A DNA stretch of 64,000 nt from Carettochelys insculpta. Its lineage: Eukaryota; Chordata; Testudines; Carettochelyidae. Under the pieces are notes generated by a model. The model saw nothing but the letters and a program-made list of their open reading frames with translations. It was not told the origin of the DNA and searched no databases. Numbering within the stretch: position 1 is the stretch's first letter; every line of letters begins with the position of its first letter. Shown here piece by piece: positions 21,561-32,632 of this stretch. The translations under genes were made by a program, and so were the position numbers. Where the stretch lies: NCBI RefSeq assembly GCF_033958435.1, contig NC_134145.1, positions 35,429,501-35,493,500 of the forward strand, given 5' to 3'.

Positions 21561-22037
21561 CCTTTCCCTCTTTCACTGAGTCCTAATTACAACTTTGGAC
21601 TTAAGGCGGTAGAAAGAACTGAGGTAGTTGGCACACCACGTACTATTTAATGGCCTTTCCTGCTGAGGAACCATGAACAGAGGTGCAGGGGGAATGAGAG
21701 TGTACCTGTGGGTATTGCTCTTAGAAGGTTCCCTCAGTCGAAGCTACAGTTTCAGCACATCCCAAGACAGAGAATGTATCAAGGTCCTCTTAAATAGTTT
21801 ACAGGAGAATAACTTTCATTTTCTCCCACACTCTAGCTGTCCACATAGTATCTCATGATTGTGATTTTAAAAAAATATCTTTCTCACTCAACTGGTACTT
21901 ATACAAAACTAAGTTTTTGTTTTTGTTTTTTTTTAAATCAGCACAGGATATGGGGCACAAAATTGGGTGTTTAATAATGTTAGCAAAGCACTCTATAAAT
22001 TGGCCTTTGTTCATCTTTGTGTGCCAGGGGACTTACT

Positions 22038-22473
22038 GGCTACGACTACACATGCCCCAAACTTCGAAATGGCCACGCAAATGGCCATTTCAAAGTTTAC
22101 TAATGAAGCGCTGAAATGCATATTCAGCGCTTCATTAGCATGCGGGCGGCCGCGGCGCTTCGAAATTGACGCGGCTCGCCGCCGCATGTCTCATCCAGAC
22201 GGGGCTCCTTTTCGAAAGGACCCCGCCTACTTCGAAGTCCCCTTATTCCCATGAGCTCATAGGAATAAGGGGACTTCGAAGTAGGCGGGGTCCTTTCGAA
22301 AAGGAGCCCCGTCTGGATGAGACGTGCGGCAGCGAGCCGCGTCAATTTCGAAGCGCCGCGGCCGCCCGCATGCTAATGAAGCGCTGAATATGCATTTCAG
22401 CGCTTCATTAGTAAACTTTGAAATGGCCATTTGCGTGGCCATTTCGAAGTTTGGGGCTCGTGTAGACATGGCT
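22038..22473. mobile_element. Palindromic Harbinger-like MITE (436 bp)
   Basis: Flanked by ACT on both sides (22035-22037 and 22474-22476), a 3-bp duplication as in PIF/Harbinger. The two arms of about 215 bp are almost perfect reverse complements meeting at about 22258 (CCCATGAGCTCATAGG). Because of the symmetry, both strands show nearly the same open frames, which should not be read as genes. Related half or full copies occur at 3145-3374 and 48525-48936. Confidence 0.8.
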
Positions 22474-22746
22474 ACTGAGTTTCAGCTCTATTCCCTTGCC
22501 AGCTGCCCAAAGCATGAGCTGATCCTTGCTGCTGGCCTCTCTGGGGCAGCAGATATGTTCTATCTTTAGAATCATCCTTCCTAATTAGCAACTTCTCTTC
22601 TCACCTAAATTCCCACGATGTTGCATAGCTGGATCAAGCATGAGAGGCCCTGGGGGAGTAAATGGTTTGTGATGTTTGTATGTTATATGGAAATTTAACC
22701 TTTAATTATGAAGGCTGGAACTGTACATCATTTTTTATGTTTACAG

Positions 22747-22805
22747 GGGTGACCCTTCAATTGTGAAACTGAATATTGCTATTACCACAGGCTACCTCAT
22801 TTCTG
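22747..22805 (+). CDS. TLCD4: TLCD4-like coding exon (first one found in this window)
   Basis: A TTTACAG acceptor precedes a 59-bp exon followed by a GTAATT donor. In the frame set by the next exon it encodes GDPSIVKLNIAITTGYLIS, matching the region of TLCD4/TMEM56 just before the central TLC-domain helices (a GGPS...NIAIASGYLIS-like pattern in mammals). It enters with one base and leaves with one base of a split codon, and the leaving G combines with AT of the exon at 24706 to give Asp. This phase agreement across an 1.9-kb intron supports it even though it is short. The upstream exons with the N-terminus were not found. Confidence 0.8.
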
Positions 22806-22849
22806 GTAATTATACATTGTCTATATCACCTACATAGATACAGCTATAT

Positions 22850-23376
22850 TTTATTCTGAGGATGTGATGAGCTTCTATGAATAATATAGGTTCCTATGTA
22901 GCTTTTAATGCTATTGCCATGTTTGTGGGCTGTGGTACAATGTCTGAAGGCAACCTGTTAATGGAGGAGAGAAACGCAAATACTGCTTTATTGGGTACTG
23001 AAGGAACACATGCTACTACTGCATGCTTTAAGATGGTCCAATAAACATCCTTCAGTCTTCAAGTCTGGTCTTTCACACAATTCAGATGGGGTAGAAGTTA
23101 TGACCACAACTCCTTTTGGGATGTCCACAGTTGCTGGCAGCGTTGGTGTGCTCGCTCTCCTTTGTGCTCATGTAGTGCAAGTGGCAGGTTTTTAACAAAC
23201 CCAACATAGCTGTGGAAAACAGCTCCATACTTACTCCTCTTCCTATTGTGCTTGTCTCCCTACACATTTAAAATCAATGTTCTATGTGAAGGAGGTTGAA
23301 AATATTTTTAATAAGTAATCTCAAGTGTCTGTCATCCTTACATATAATTGTGCTCTCATTTATGCAAGTATTTGTT
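22850..23376. other. TLCD4 intron, no feature seen
   Basis: AT-rich intronic sequence with no recognised repeat or gene. Confidence 0.4.
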
Positions 23377-23454
23377 CTTAATGATAGCCTATATTCAGTT
23401 ATCTTTTGTGATCACTCACAAAAGATAAATAAATGAATATAGGCTGTCATTAAG
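23377..23454. repeat. Short near-perfect hairpin next to a SINE
   Basis: Arms CTTAATGATAGCCTATATTC and its near reverse complement (ending GAATATAGGCTGTCATTAAG) enclose a second complementary core TATCTTTTGTGA/TCACAAAAGATA. The SINE starts directly at its right edge. Confidence 0.7.
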
Positions 23455-23632
23455 CGAGGAGGGATAGCTCATTGGTTTGAGTATTGGCCTGTTAGACCCA
23501 GCGTTGTGAGCGCAATCCTTGAGGAAGCCATTTAGGGACTGGGGCAAATAGACCTCAGGGATGCTGCTTGGTCCTGCCAAGAAGGCAGGGGACTGGACTA
23601 GATTACCTCCTAAGGTCCCTTCCACTTCTAGG
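23455..23632 (+). mobile_element. tRNA-derived SINE with CR1-like tail
   Basis: The head resembles a tRNA gene: an A-box-like GATAGCTCATTGGTTTGAG and a degenerate B box (GTTGTGAGCGCAATCC) about 35 bp later. The body ends with GACTGGACTAGATTACCTCC, then AAGGTCCCTTCCACTTCTAG, the tail type shared with CR1 LINEs. This arrangement fits the cryptodiran turtle polIII SINEs and is one reason for reading the DNA as turtle. B-box decay suggests it is an old, inactive copy. Confidence 0.75.
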
Positions 23633-23895
23633 AGATGTGTATCTCATGGATTATGACTGAATGAAGTCAACAAATCCAAAAATCTGAACAAATCAATGAG
23701 CTAATGTTTTAGCATTAGGTATCTCTGACCTGCTACTCCACCATTCCCATATTAGACCTCATTGTATTTTGGCAGTGCCCTCAGGGCCCTTTCTTTCTAG
23801 GGCTCTTGATACAATTTTTGCAGACTCATGAGTCTGCTTCCAAACGAGGGCCTAGAACTTAGGGATACCTGGATCTACTCTTGTTTACAGTGTAA

Positions 23896-24313
23896 GACCA
23901 TGTCTACACCACATGCTGCTACTGGCAGGGTCATGCAAATGAGGACCCTCAACAGTGCAAGTGGACACTCATTTGCATAGTCATATGAGATCACTGTCCT
24001 GGCAGAGGCTTCTGTCACCACAAAACAAGCTGTGTAGATAGGGTTCTGTTGACCAAACCCCCACCTTGTTGACAGCCCCTTACTGCTCATTTTTTCAGGA
24101 ATAAAGGGCTGCTGACGGGCGGGGGCGGGGTTTGGTTGACGGAACCCTGTCTGCACAGCTTGTTTTGTGATGATAGAAGCCTCTGCCAGGACGATGATCT
24201 AATTTGACTATGCAAATGAGGTGAACGACTATGCAAATGAGTGACCATTTGCATTGTCAAGTGCCCTCATTTGTATGACTTTGCTGGAAGCAGCGCACTG
24301 TGTAGACACGGCC
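23896..24313. mobile_element. Harbinger-like MITE with TAA duplication
   Basis: TAA flanks both sides (23893-23895 and 24314-24316). Ends are GACCATGTCTACACC and, in reverse complement, GGCCGTGTCTACAC. The body is a loose palindrome with repeated ATGCAAATGAG motifs and TTGTTGAC motifs as in the MITE at 886-1318. It lies in a TLCD4 intron. Confidence 0.75.
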
Positions 24314-24705
24314 TAAGAGTATACCTCTTGTTAAAGCTGTGGCCAGGCAGTTCCCTTCATGTATGAAATATTAAGATTTATTAACATTTTTGAAAGAGTG
24401 ACAATATTTTAGCCAATATTTTGGCTTAATTTTTCCTTTCACATTTAATTCCCATCTGGGTAGTGGAGAGAATACAGAAATCTTGAGCTTAAAAATGCTT
24501 AATTCAAAAAAAAAATCGGTTTCTTTTTCTTTTTTTTGGGTTGAGTTGGACACTATTTGTCATTCAAAATACATACATAGGTCAGATAACCAAAAAAAGG
24601 GTTTTCCTTTTAGATTGCCATAATACTGAAAGCTTTAAAGAGAAATATTATAGTCTGTAGGTACCTTATGTTGTAATAATTTAATGGGTTTTCTTTCTTT
24701 TACAG

Positions 24706-24800
24706 ATTTATTTCTTATAACTTACTACTGGACAGCAATTGGTGATAAATTTTTTGTAATTCATCACTTGGTAGCTCTGTATGCTTACTACTTTGTACTG
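24706..24800 (+). CDS. TLCD4: TLCD4-like coding exon, central TLC domain
   Basis: Acceptor TTTCTTTTACAG, donor CTG|GTGAGT. With the split Asp from the previous exon it encodes (D)LFLITYYWTAIGDKFFVIHH followed by LVALYAYYFVL: a hydrophobic membrane segment, the conserved IGDKFF loop and the His-His pair typical of TLC (TRAM-LAG1-CLN8) domains, then the start of another membrane helix. Residues align without gaps to vertebrate TLCD4. The product is a multi-pass membrane protein of the TLC family; members act in lipid synthesis, transport or membrane homeostasis, but TLCD4's own role is poorly defined. The exon ends in phase 0, and the next starts with GGT at 35458. Confidence 0.9.
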
Positions 24801-26407
24801 GTGAGTGCCATTTTCCATTTCCTTACAAGCAGACCAGATTGTGAATAGTAACTAAGAGTGAACATCACTGCTTTGAATGTAGGCTGTTTGTGGTGTCTCA
24901 ACAGTGTTGCCTCAAGAAACCCCAGGGTTTGTATTCATATCAGTAAGGATATGTATGTGCTACAGCTGGAAGCATGCTTCCTAGCCTGCCTAGATATACA
25001 TGCACTAGCTATGCTTCAGCTGGCTCACTAAAAATAGCAGAGTGTCTGTGGTGGCTCAGGCAGGGCATCCAAGTACAAACCCACCTCACCCCTCTCCTCA
25101 CCTGGGTACAGACTTGTGTGGCTTGCCCCTGCTGCCATGAGACATACATATTTTTAGCATATGAGCTTAAGCAGAGTTAGTGTTTCTCTAGCTGCACTGA
25201 GAAGTACACTCCCAGTGGCTGCATAGGCATTCCTAAACCCGCACAGACACACTTACTTTAAGACCTTAAATCCTACATAGATTACCAAGGGCATAATCTT
25301 CCGATATTCTAAAATCCTTTAATTAGACTTTCACTAGTGGCTTGTGTATTCATATCCAGGATTCAGTTATACGTTATATTAATCTCTAAAGAGTAACACA
25401 AACAACAAGCAATCCTGTAGCACCTTAGAGCAGGTCTTAATGCAGGAATTTGTGTGTGTGAGTGTTTTTTTGTAAATGCACCATTGCCTCCACAGTAGGC
25501 TTCTGTCCTTCTCCCCACATCCCAAGCTCTCCAGCTGGCCCTGCCGTGCCCTCTGCCCTTGCCCCACTTCCTATCTAACTAGCCTTGCCCTGCTCCTCTG
25601 CCCCAGCTTCCATGCTGCCAGCAGCCATGCCTGTGTGCACTGGGCCCCTTGCTGCCCTGCTTCTCTCCCCACTCCCATCTGCTTTGCTCACTGGGGTCCT
25701 GGCTGCCACACACCTGGGGCTCTCCTAGCTGCCCCCAGCTCTGTACATGCGCCAGGATTCTTCTGATAGCATACAGGGCAGGGGAGCAGTGTTCCCTCTA
25801 AGATTTTCCATCCTTGAATGTGTGGAATTTTCTTTTGGGCAGTTAAAATTTCTTATGTGCAACACCAAATACCGAGGTACTAGGTGGCTGTGCACCACCA
25901 CTACAAACAAAAAACCTTGATATAAATATATACAGTAAAGGGTCCATAGATGTGGGAGAAAATCTATTAAGAGACAGGATAATTAACAAGGAGCAATGCT
26001 TACCATATTTATTTAATATGAAATCAATTAGAAATACTTCAGAAAATTATGGGATGGAGTGTGGGAGGCTCAGGACAATGGACTGAGTATGTGGGGGTGC
26101 AGGAGTCAGGAGTATACGAGGGGCTCGGTACAGGGCTGGAGTGCGTAGGAGATGCAGAAGTTAGGGCTGGGCAGTGGGGACATGGAGCAGCATGAATTAG
26201 GATTGGGGTGCATGAGGGGCTCAGGGCAGGGGGTTGCAATGTGGGGGGTGCAGAATTAAGGTAGGGTTTGGGGAATATTGGGGGTTCAGCAGTAAGGGTT
26301 GAGGCATATGAGGGGCCCAGAGCAAAGCATCAGGGTTCAAGGCAAGGCATTGGGCTAGGGAGGTATGGAAAGCAGGGGAGGGGACTGGGAGAGGGGGTTG
26401 GGATACA

Positions 26408-26439
<32 letters not shown>

Positions 26440-26930
26440 GTGTGTGGCAGGGGACAACCCTGGGGTCAGGTTATCTTACCTGGCTACTGGGGCCCAGACT
26501 GGACCTGGACCATTGCCCTGGCTGGAACGGCAGCCATAGGAGCTGCAGCTGCAGTGGCAGACCCAGCTCAGTTCCTCCCTCCCGCCCTCCTGAAATAACC
26601 CTTACTTCGACCCACTGGGTCTGAACATCCCCTCACACATGGCCCAAGGACCAACCCCACATTACACTTGCTCATACTGAACCCTCCCTACCCCCAAAAC
26701 ATCCCAACATCTCCCCTGACCTGCACATAGTCCCCCACTTGGTCCGAACGCCCCTCCCCTTGCTCAAGTGAAAGACCCCTTCCTCCACCACCCCGCTCAG
26801 CCTGAACCTTGCCTACCAACCCCAGCTTGGCCAGAAATCCCCCCACACCTTGGCCCTGGAAGGTGGGAATTACAGATTTTACTGGGACAGGGCTTGGGAG
26901 ATGTGGACAGGAAGAGGTAGCGTGTGGCCT
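24801..26930. other. TLCD4 intron with low-complexity sequence
   Basis: No gene is seen. 25470-25790 is C/T-rich and 26040-26450 is G-rich with loosely repeated GGGGTGCAGGAGT-like units. 26460-26890 is again GC-rich. Near 25395-25430 a CAAGCAATCCTGTAGCACCT stretch recalls a Penelope-type 3' end. Confidence 0.4.
26408..26446. repeat. (TG)n/(TATG)n microsatellite
   Basis: Simple repeat with TG units interrupted by TATG units. Confidence 0.9.
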
Positions 26931-26959
26931 CGCTAGCACTCATCAGGTGGTGGGTGATC

Positions 26960-28790
26960 TGCTGGCCTTCTCAGATGGTGTTGTTAGGAACTTTTCCAAT
27001 GTTTTGTAATTTCCTCAGGAAGTCATTGGTATCTCGTAGATAGCTGGGAGTGTTGGGGGCATAGGGTTTGAGGAGGGAGTCCACGTAACTGGATAGTCCA
27101 GTGGTGAGAGTGCCAATAACACCATCCTTGCCACCATGGATGTAGAGCCTCTGTACACTAATATTCCACACAAAGACAGATTACAAGTGATCATGAATAT
27201 CATCCCTGATGTCACCACAGCCAGTCTGGTGTCTGACCTCTGTAACTTTGTTCTCACCCACAATTATTTCCGATTTGGGGACAACTTATACCTCTCGATT
27301 AGTGGAACTGCTATGGGCACCCGCATGGCCCCACAATATGCTAATATATTTATGGCTGACCTGGAACAACGATTCCTCAGCTCTCGTCCCCTATTACTTC
27401 TCCTCTACTTACGATACATTGATGACGTCTTTATGATTTGGACCCATGGTATAGAGACTCTAGAAGACTTCCACAGAGACTTTAACAATCTGCAGCCCTC
27501 TATCAACTTACGCCTTGACTACTCCATGTGAGAGATACATTTACTGGACACTACAGTACAAATCAAGGATGGCCTGATCAGTAGCACACTCTACCGGAAA
27601 CCCACTGATCGCTATACTTACCTACACGCCTCTAGCTTCCATCCTGCACACATAACTAGATCCATTGTTTGCAGTCAAGTCCTTACGTACAATTGCATTT
27701 GCTCTGATCCTACTGACAGAGACCAAAAACTACAAGATCTTTACCAAATAGTCATAAACCTGAATTACGCACCAGGAGAAATAAAAAAAACAAATTGACA
27801 GGGCCAGACGAATACCCAGAGACCAGCTATTCCAAGATAAGCCCACAAAGCCAAGAACAGAACATCACTGGTCATTACCTACAGCCCCCAACTCAAACCA
27901 CTGCAACACATTATTAAAGACCTACAACCTATCCTTAATCAGGATGCCACACTCCAGAAGGCCCTAGGTGACAGGCCTGTTCTCTTCTACAGACAACCTC
28001 CCAACCTTATGAGGATTCTCCCCAACAATCACAGTCTGTACTACAGGAACACCAGTCCTGGGACATTTCCTTACAACAAAGCCTGTTGCCAGCTTTGTCC
28101 ACATAGCTATTCTGGAGATACCATCACTGGACCTAACCAGGTTATTCACAGAATCACGGACACATTCTCATGTTCTTCAGCTAACATCATATATGCCATC
28201 ATGTGCTAACAATGCCCAGATGCTTTGTATATTGGACAGACATCAAACTCTCTTAGACAAAGAATTAACAGTCACAGAACAGACATAAAATGCTCCTGAT
28301 CCAAAAATCGGTCAGCCAGCATTTTAATGGAGTGGGCCTATCTGTTAATGACTTAAAAGTTTGCGTCATATTGAAGAGGAATTTTCACAACAGATTGGAA
28401 AGAGAGGCTGCTGAACTCTCTTTTATATTCAAATTTGACACATTAACACATGGTTTGAACCGGGGTGGGAATTTTTGAGGTCATTATAGGGGCTCTTTTG
28501 CATACTTGACTTAATCTAATTCTTGACTCCCCCCCAACCTTCTGCCCCTCTACTCTCTGATTTGCTCACCTTGATAATATTTTTCTGATTTGTCAATCTT
28601 GATTACTATTTTTGGTTCCCTGTGCCTTAAATATTGAGTCTGTTCTGGTATGGCTATGATCTGAAGAAGTGCGTCGGTCCCATGAAAGCTTATCACCTAA
28701 TAAATTATTTTGTTAGTCTTTAAAGTGCTACTGGACTGCTTTTTTGTTTTGCTAGTATATAGACTAGCATGGCTTTCTCTCTGCTAGTAA
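26960..28790 (+). mobile_element. Penelope-like element with inverted 5' end
   Basis: From about 27119 the + strand encodes a Penelope-type RT: TMDVEPLYTNIPHKD, AMGTRMAPQYANIFMADLE and LRYIDDVFMIW (catalytic Asp-Asp at about 27418-27428), then thumb and linker. From about 28185 comes the GIY-YIG endonuclease (IYAIMC, then CPDALYIGQTSNSLRQR). The frame is broken by stops at 27529, 27795 and 28207. The 3' end (28655-28790) has the CACCTAATAAATTATTTTGT tail seen in other copies. The preceding RT segment, including SSYVDSLLKPYAPNTPSYLR and DFLRKLQNIGKVPNNT, lies on the - strand at about 26968-27120. It is the part that belongs just before 27119, so the 5' piece is inverted. It lies in a TLCD4 intron. 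Confidence 0.85.
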
Positions 28791-29428
28791 TGTGAAAATA
28801 CTTTCTCTACAAGTTTATTGGTCATTTGTTCAAAAGTATGCTAAGTGTTAAAATGCTATAGCTTAAGAAGAGCATTTTAATGTCTCTCACCTCCTACTTC
28901 GAAAAGGTGGCATTTATATGTGATTTAGACTGTGAGTCAACAAAACATTGAAGTACATGCTTAGCTATTAACTCGTGGGTCTTTGCTAAGTACAATCAGT
29001 TTTTCTTTATTTTAATATTAGGAAAAATTTCCATTAAGACATCTTTCCAAAAAGATTTTTCCTCGAGATATGGTATAGCTTGCAAAAAAAAATTGGAATA
29101 ATTCCAACAAACTAATGACTTTCTTAATTATGTGCTTTTACAAATTATTTAAATAAATAAATTTGTATGAAGTATTACATAATGGCTGTGTGGGAGCTAA
29201 CTTGAGTCATCGAACTGATATCTAATACTTAAGAGTTTATTTCCTGTTCTTTGATGGGGTAAAGGGTCTGTAATTTAATGCCTTTAGTTTAAACATACTT
29301 TACAGATACAGTTGAGGGAAGAGTATACTGCTTACAACAAAAGCTGTAAAATTTAGAGTGAATGCAGAAAATCTAGCACTGTGTATCAGGGTATTATAGC
29401 ACATACTGCCTGTAAAAACAACCTACTA
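28791..29428. other. TLCD4 intron, no feature seen
   Basis: AT-rich intronic sequence without recognised exons or repeat ends. Confidence 0.4.
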
Positions 29429-29888
29429 CAGGTTGCACCTCTCAAAACCAGAATTCTCTCATCTGGCAGCATCCATCATCCGGCAGGACTATGGATGTTA
29501 CTGGATCAGAGACTCCCAGCTGGGAGGTTGCTAGGAGACGGGCCAGCAGCCGGGAGTCCTGCCTGGAGGGAGCCCAGTAATGGGGGCTGGCAGCCTGTGC
29601 AGGGGAAGCCAGGGGCTTGTGTCCCGGGTGCCGACTCCCCAGCAGGGGCTGAAGCCAGCAGTCCAGCTCTTTGGGTAGAGCTTGTGCTAGCAGCTCAGAT
29701 GGGGCTGCAGCTGTGCAGGGTTGGGGCAGTGGTATCAGCCCAGAAGAGGCCAGGGGCTGGCCGCAGGTAAAGAGGACACTATGGCTGGAGGTGTAGGCGT
29801 CAAGGCAGGGGACCTTCCTTTGTCCAGCAAATTTCCCCATTTGGGATGGATCAGGTCTTGAGGATGCTGGACGACGGAGGCACAACCT
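29429..29888. mobile_element. Pogo-like non-autonomous element
   Basis: TA lies next to each end. The left end is CAGGTTGCACCTCTC and the right end in reverse complement is AGGTTGTGCCTCC. The GC-rich interior contains CATCTGGCAGCATCC motifs repeated in reverse near the other end (GGATGCTGGAC). The open frames on both strands (29381-29770 and 29442-29885) have no recognisable domain. Confidence 0.5.
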
Positions 29889-30060
29889 ATATTCAAAAGC
29901 CTTATAATTTTTTTATTAGTCTTGTATTTTGTCCAGCTTTACAATCATTAAATGTTATTTAAAAATCTCAGGAAATTATCATCTTGCTGTCTAATCTAAC
30001 TCCTCCTCCCCTTACAGGAGTTTTGACCCTAATTTCAGTACTACTCATCGCTTTTATAAA

Positions 30061-30434
30061 TACAGATTGAACCTCTCTGGTCTGGCACTCTTGGGACTTA
30101 ACTGTTGTTGAACAAGAGAATTTGCCTGACTGTGGAGCCCCAGTGCATGGGACCCACAGCCCAGGACTGCATTGACTAGTGGTAGCAATTACTAGCAGCA
30201 GCATTAGCAACACTTCCTCTGCATACTGGGCTTTTATAAGACATTTAGGGGTAAATTAGAGTTAAATAACAGCACAGAACGCTGAGAGCCAGGACTGGTG
30301 GCTGGAACTAAACTTTATGGGACCACAGAAAATTTAGCCACACCCATGGTAAGTCATTGTCTTGGTAAAATCATGCTGGATTATAGATGTTGCTGGATGA
30401 GAGGGTGCCAGATTAGAAAGGTTCAGCCTCTTAA
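30061..30434. mobile_element. Pogo-like non-autonomous element
   Basis: Inverted ends GATTGAACCTCTCT and, in reverse complement, GGCTGAACCTTTCT. GGTCTGGCACTCT and its counterpart AGGGTGCCAGATTAG lie just inside. Same end type as 39205-39529. Confidence 0.55.
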
Positions 30435-30613
30435 CAAATTCTCCCAACATTTTTTGTCAAGGTAAAAATCTAAGGATTTTGTTGTTAAAATTATATAAAT
30501 ATGGATGACAATGTTTATATATTTGCTGTTCTCCTACCAAATAATAACAGTTTCTCTGAAACTCAGTTTGGCTACGTCTACACTGGGACGCTACATTGAA
30601 ATAGCTGATTTCG

Positions 30614-32315
30614 ATGCAGCAAAATCGAAATGAGCTATTTCGACGCGTATCGTCCTCATATCCTCCAGGGCTGGTGCCGTCAACGTTCAGCGTTGACGTA
30701 GGACAGCACTACATTGAAATAGGCCCTGCAGGGGAGCGTCTACACACAAAAGCAGCCCCAATCGGAATAAGGGGGCTAGGAAAGCCTGTGGACAGGGTCA
30801 CAGGGCGGACTAGCCCTTCCGGGGCAACAGCAAGCTGCTCCCTTAAAGGGCCCCTCCCAGGCAGACTCAGCCTGCACAGCACAGGTCTGCAGAGCCCACA
30901 ACCACTTGGACCCCGTGCATGCAGCGTGGACCCCCAGCAGCAGCAGCAGCAGCAGCAGTCAGAAGCCCACACAGCCGCCCCCGGAGCAGTGGCCACCCTG
31001 CTCGGTGCCATGGAGGAGACCACCCAGCATCTCCTAGAAGAAGATGAGCTGTCCTCCTCGGGGGATGAAGAAGCCGCCCCAGACCATGTAGCCCTCCTGG
31101 CCTTCCCCTGCTGGATGCGCCACCTGCTATGGAGGTACCCCACCAGCACAGAGTGGTGGGAGTGGCTGGTGCTTGGGGAGTGGGACAACGACCGCTGGCT
31201 CTGGAATTTCTGGATGAGCCAGCAGACATTCCTCGAGCTCTGCCAGTGGCTCACCCCTGTCCTGCGGCACCAGGACACCCCCATGCGACATGCCCTCACT
31301 GTCGAGAAACAGGTTGGCATTGCTGTCTGGAAGCTGGCCACTCCAGACAGCTACTGATTCATAGGACAGCAGTTTGGTGTGGGCAAGGCAACTGTCGGGG
31401 CTGTTGTCATGGAGGTACGGGGACCCTGGGGGAGGGGTAGAGAACAGGGGAGGGGGAGCCCGGGGGGAGCCAGGGAGAAGAGGGGACCCCAGGGGGAGCC
31501 AGGGGGAGGTCCAGGCACACCCCGCACACCCCTCACGGGTGCTCATGTCCTTCCCCTGCAGGTGGTCCACGCACTGAATGCCCTACTGCTCCACAGGCTC
31601 GTGCAGCTTGGGGACTCGGATGCGGCCATCGTGGGGTTTGCGAGCATGGGGTTCCCTAGTTGCTTCGGGGCACTGGCTGGGACCCACATCCCCATCTGTG
31701 CTCCAGAGCACAGCCGAGGACACTTCCTGAATAGGAAGGGCTACCATTCGGTGGTCCTCCAGGCCATGGTGGACAGCTGGGGCTGCTTCTTGGACATATA
31801 TGTTGGCTGGCCTGGCAGCACCCATGACGCCCGGGTGTTTAGGAACTTGGGCCTATGCCGCCGGCTGGAGGCAGGGACCTACATCCTCCAGTGGGAGATC
31901 CCTCTGGGCAACACCACTGTGCCCCTCTGCCTCATTGCAGATGTGGCCTACCCCCTCTGGCCCTGGCTCATGTGCCCCTACATGGGCCACCTCAGTGCCA
32001 GCCAGGAGCAGTTCAACACCCACCTGAACCATGCATGCCAGGTGGTTGAGAGGACTGTCGGCCGCCTCAAAGGCCGCTGGAGGTGCCTCCTCACCCTCCT
32101 GGACGCAGGACTCCCCAACATCCCCCAGGTTGGGGGCCATGCTGTGCACTCCGCAACCTGGTGGAGAGCAAGGGGGAGGCATTTGTGCAGGGCTGGGCTG
32201 TGGAGGCTGGCATGGCCTATGCCCAGCCACCCGCCGCCCCCAGTCGCCAAGCTGACCATGAGGGGATCCGGGTCTGGGAGGCCCTGCGGGCCCATTTTGA
32301 CCAGGCTGCGGGGTG
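30614..32315 (+). pseudogene. Harbinger (HARBI1-like) transposase, inactivated
   Basis: Exon 1 (30614-31414) begins with a variable region and a CAG/Gln tract (about 30937-30960). An acidic segment (LLEEDELSSSGDEE) and a helix-rich DNA-binding part (MSQQTFLELCQWLTPVL, EKQVGIAVWKLA) follow. A likely 147-bp intron (ATGGAG|GTACGG to CCCCTGCAG|GTG) joins exon 2 in frame. Exon 2 has the DDE_Tnp_4 nuclease: GALAGTHIPI, NRKGYHSVVLQ, GWPGSTHDARVF, LIADVAYP and VVERTVGRLKGRWR. Damage: TGA at 31355-31357, a frameshift near 32136, and the first catalytic Asp replaced by Ala (GCT at 31676-31678; the family has DGTH). The product ends at about 32315. Confidence 0.85.
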
Positions 32316-32632
32316 AGCGCTGGCAGGGACAGCTGGTGAGCCACCCCCCCACCCCCCACAACGCTACCTGCCCCCATCACTGAGCACTGAAGAGCACACA
32401 CCACCACACGTTTATTTTGTTTTAAATAAACCAAACCTTCTTGAAACAAAATGATGAACTTTTACATTAATGGGGAACTATGTACATCGGGGGGGACGAC
32501 AGCTACTAAAGGGGGGTGGGACAAGGCAACTATGTACAATTAATGGGTGGGGGGAATATGTACAAAGGGGTACCTGGGGGGCCCAGTCCTTGGCCTCCTT
32601 TGCCGCTACTGTCCAGTGCCCGGCATGGGGGG

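Noticed and set aside
22124..22387. Two 73-codon open frames on opposite strands with almost the same peptide
   Set aside because: They are mirror images caused by the palindromic MITE, with no host homology or splice context.
23455..23530. Possible tRNA gene
   Set aside because: The A-box is convincing but the B box is degraded, the acceptor stem does not close, and a CR1-type tail follows: it is a SINE.
23377..24313. CRISPR-like repeats
   Set aside because: Repeats are inverted and irregular, in a vertebrate intron; no direct repeat-spacer array.
26268..26624. 118-codon open frame with Val-Cys repeats
   Set aside because: Generated by the (TG)n microsatellite and G-rich low-complexity sequence.
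30709..31341. 210-codon antisense open frame
   Set aside because: Antisense shadow of the Harbinger transposase first exon; its Cys tract is simply the complement of the CAG run.
31379..32383. Single 334-codon open frame as the transposase
   Set aside because: Its first 60 codons read through a likely intron (GTACGG...CCCCTGCAG), and its last 80 run out of frame relative to the family's conserved C-terminus.
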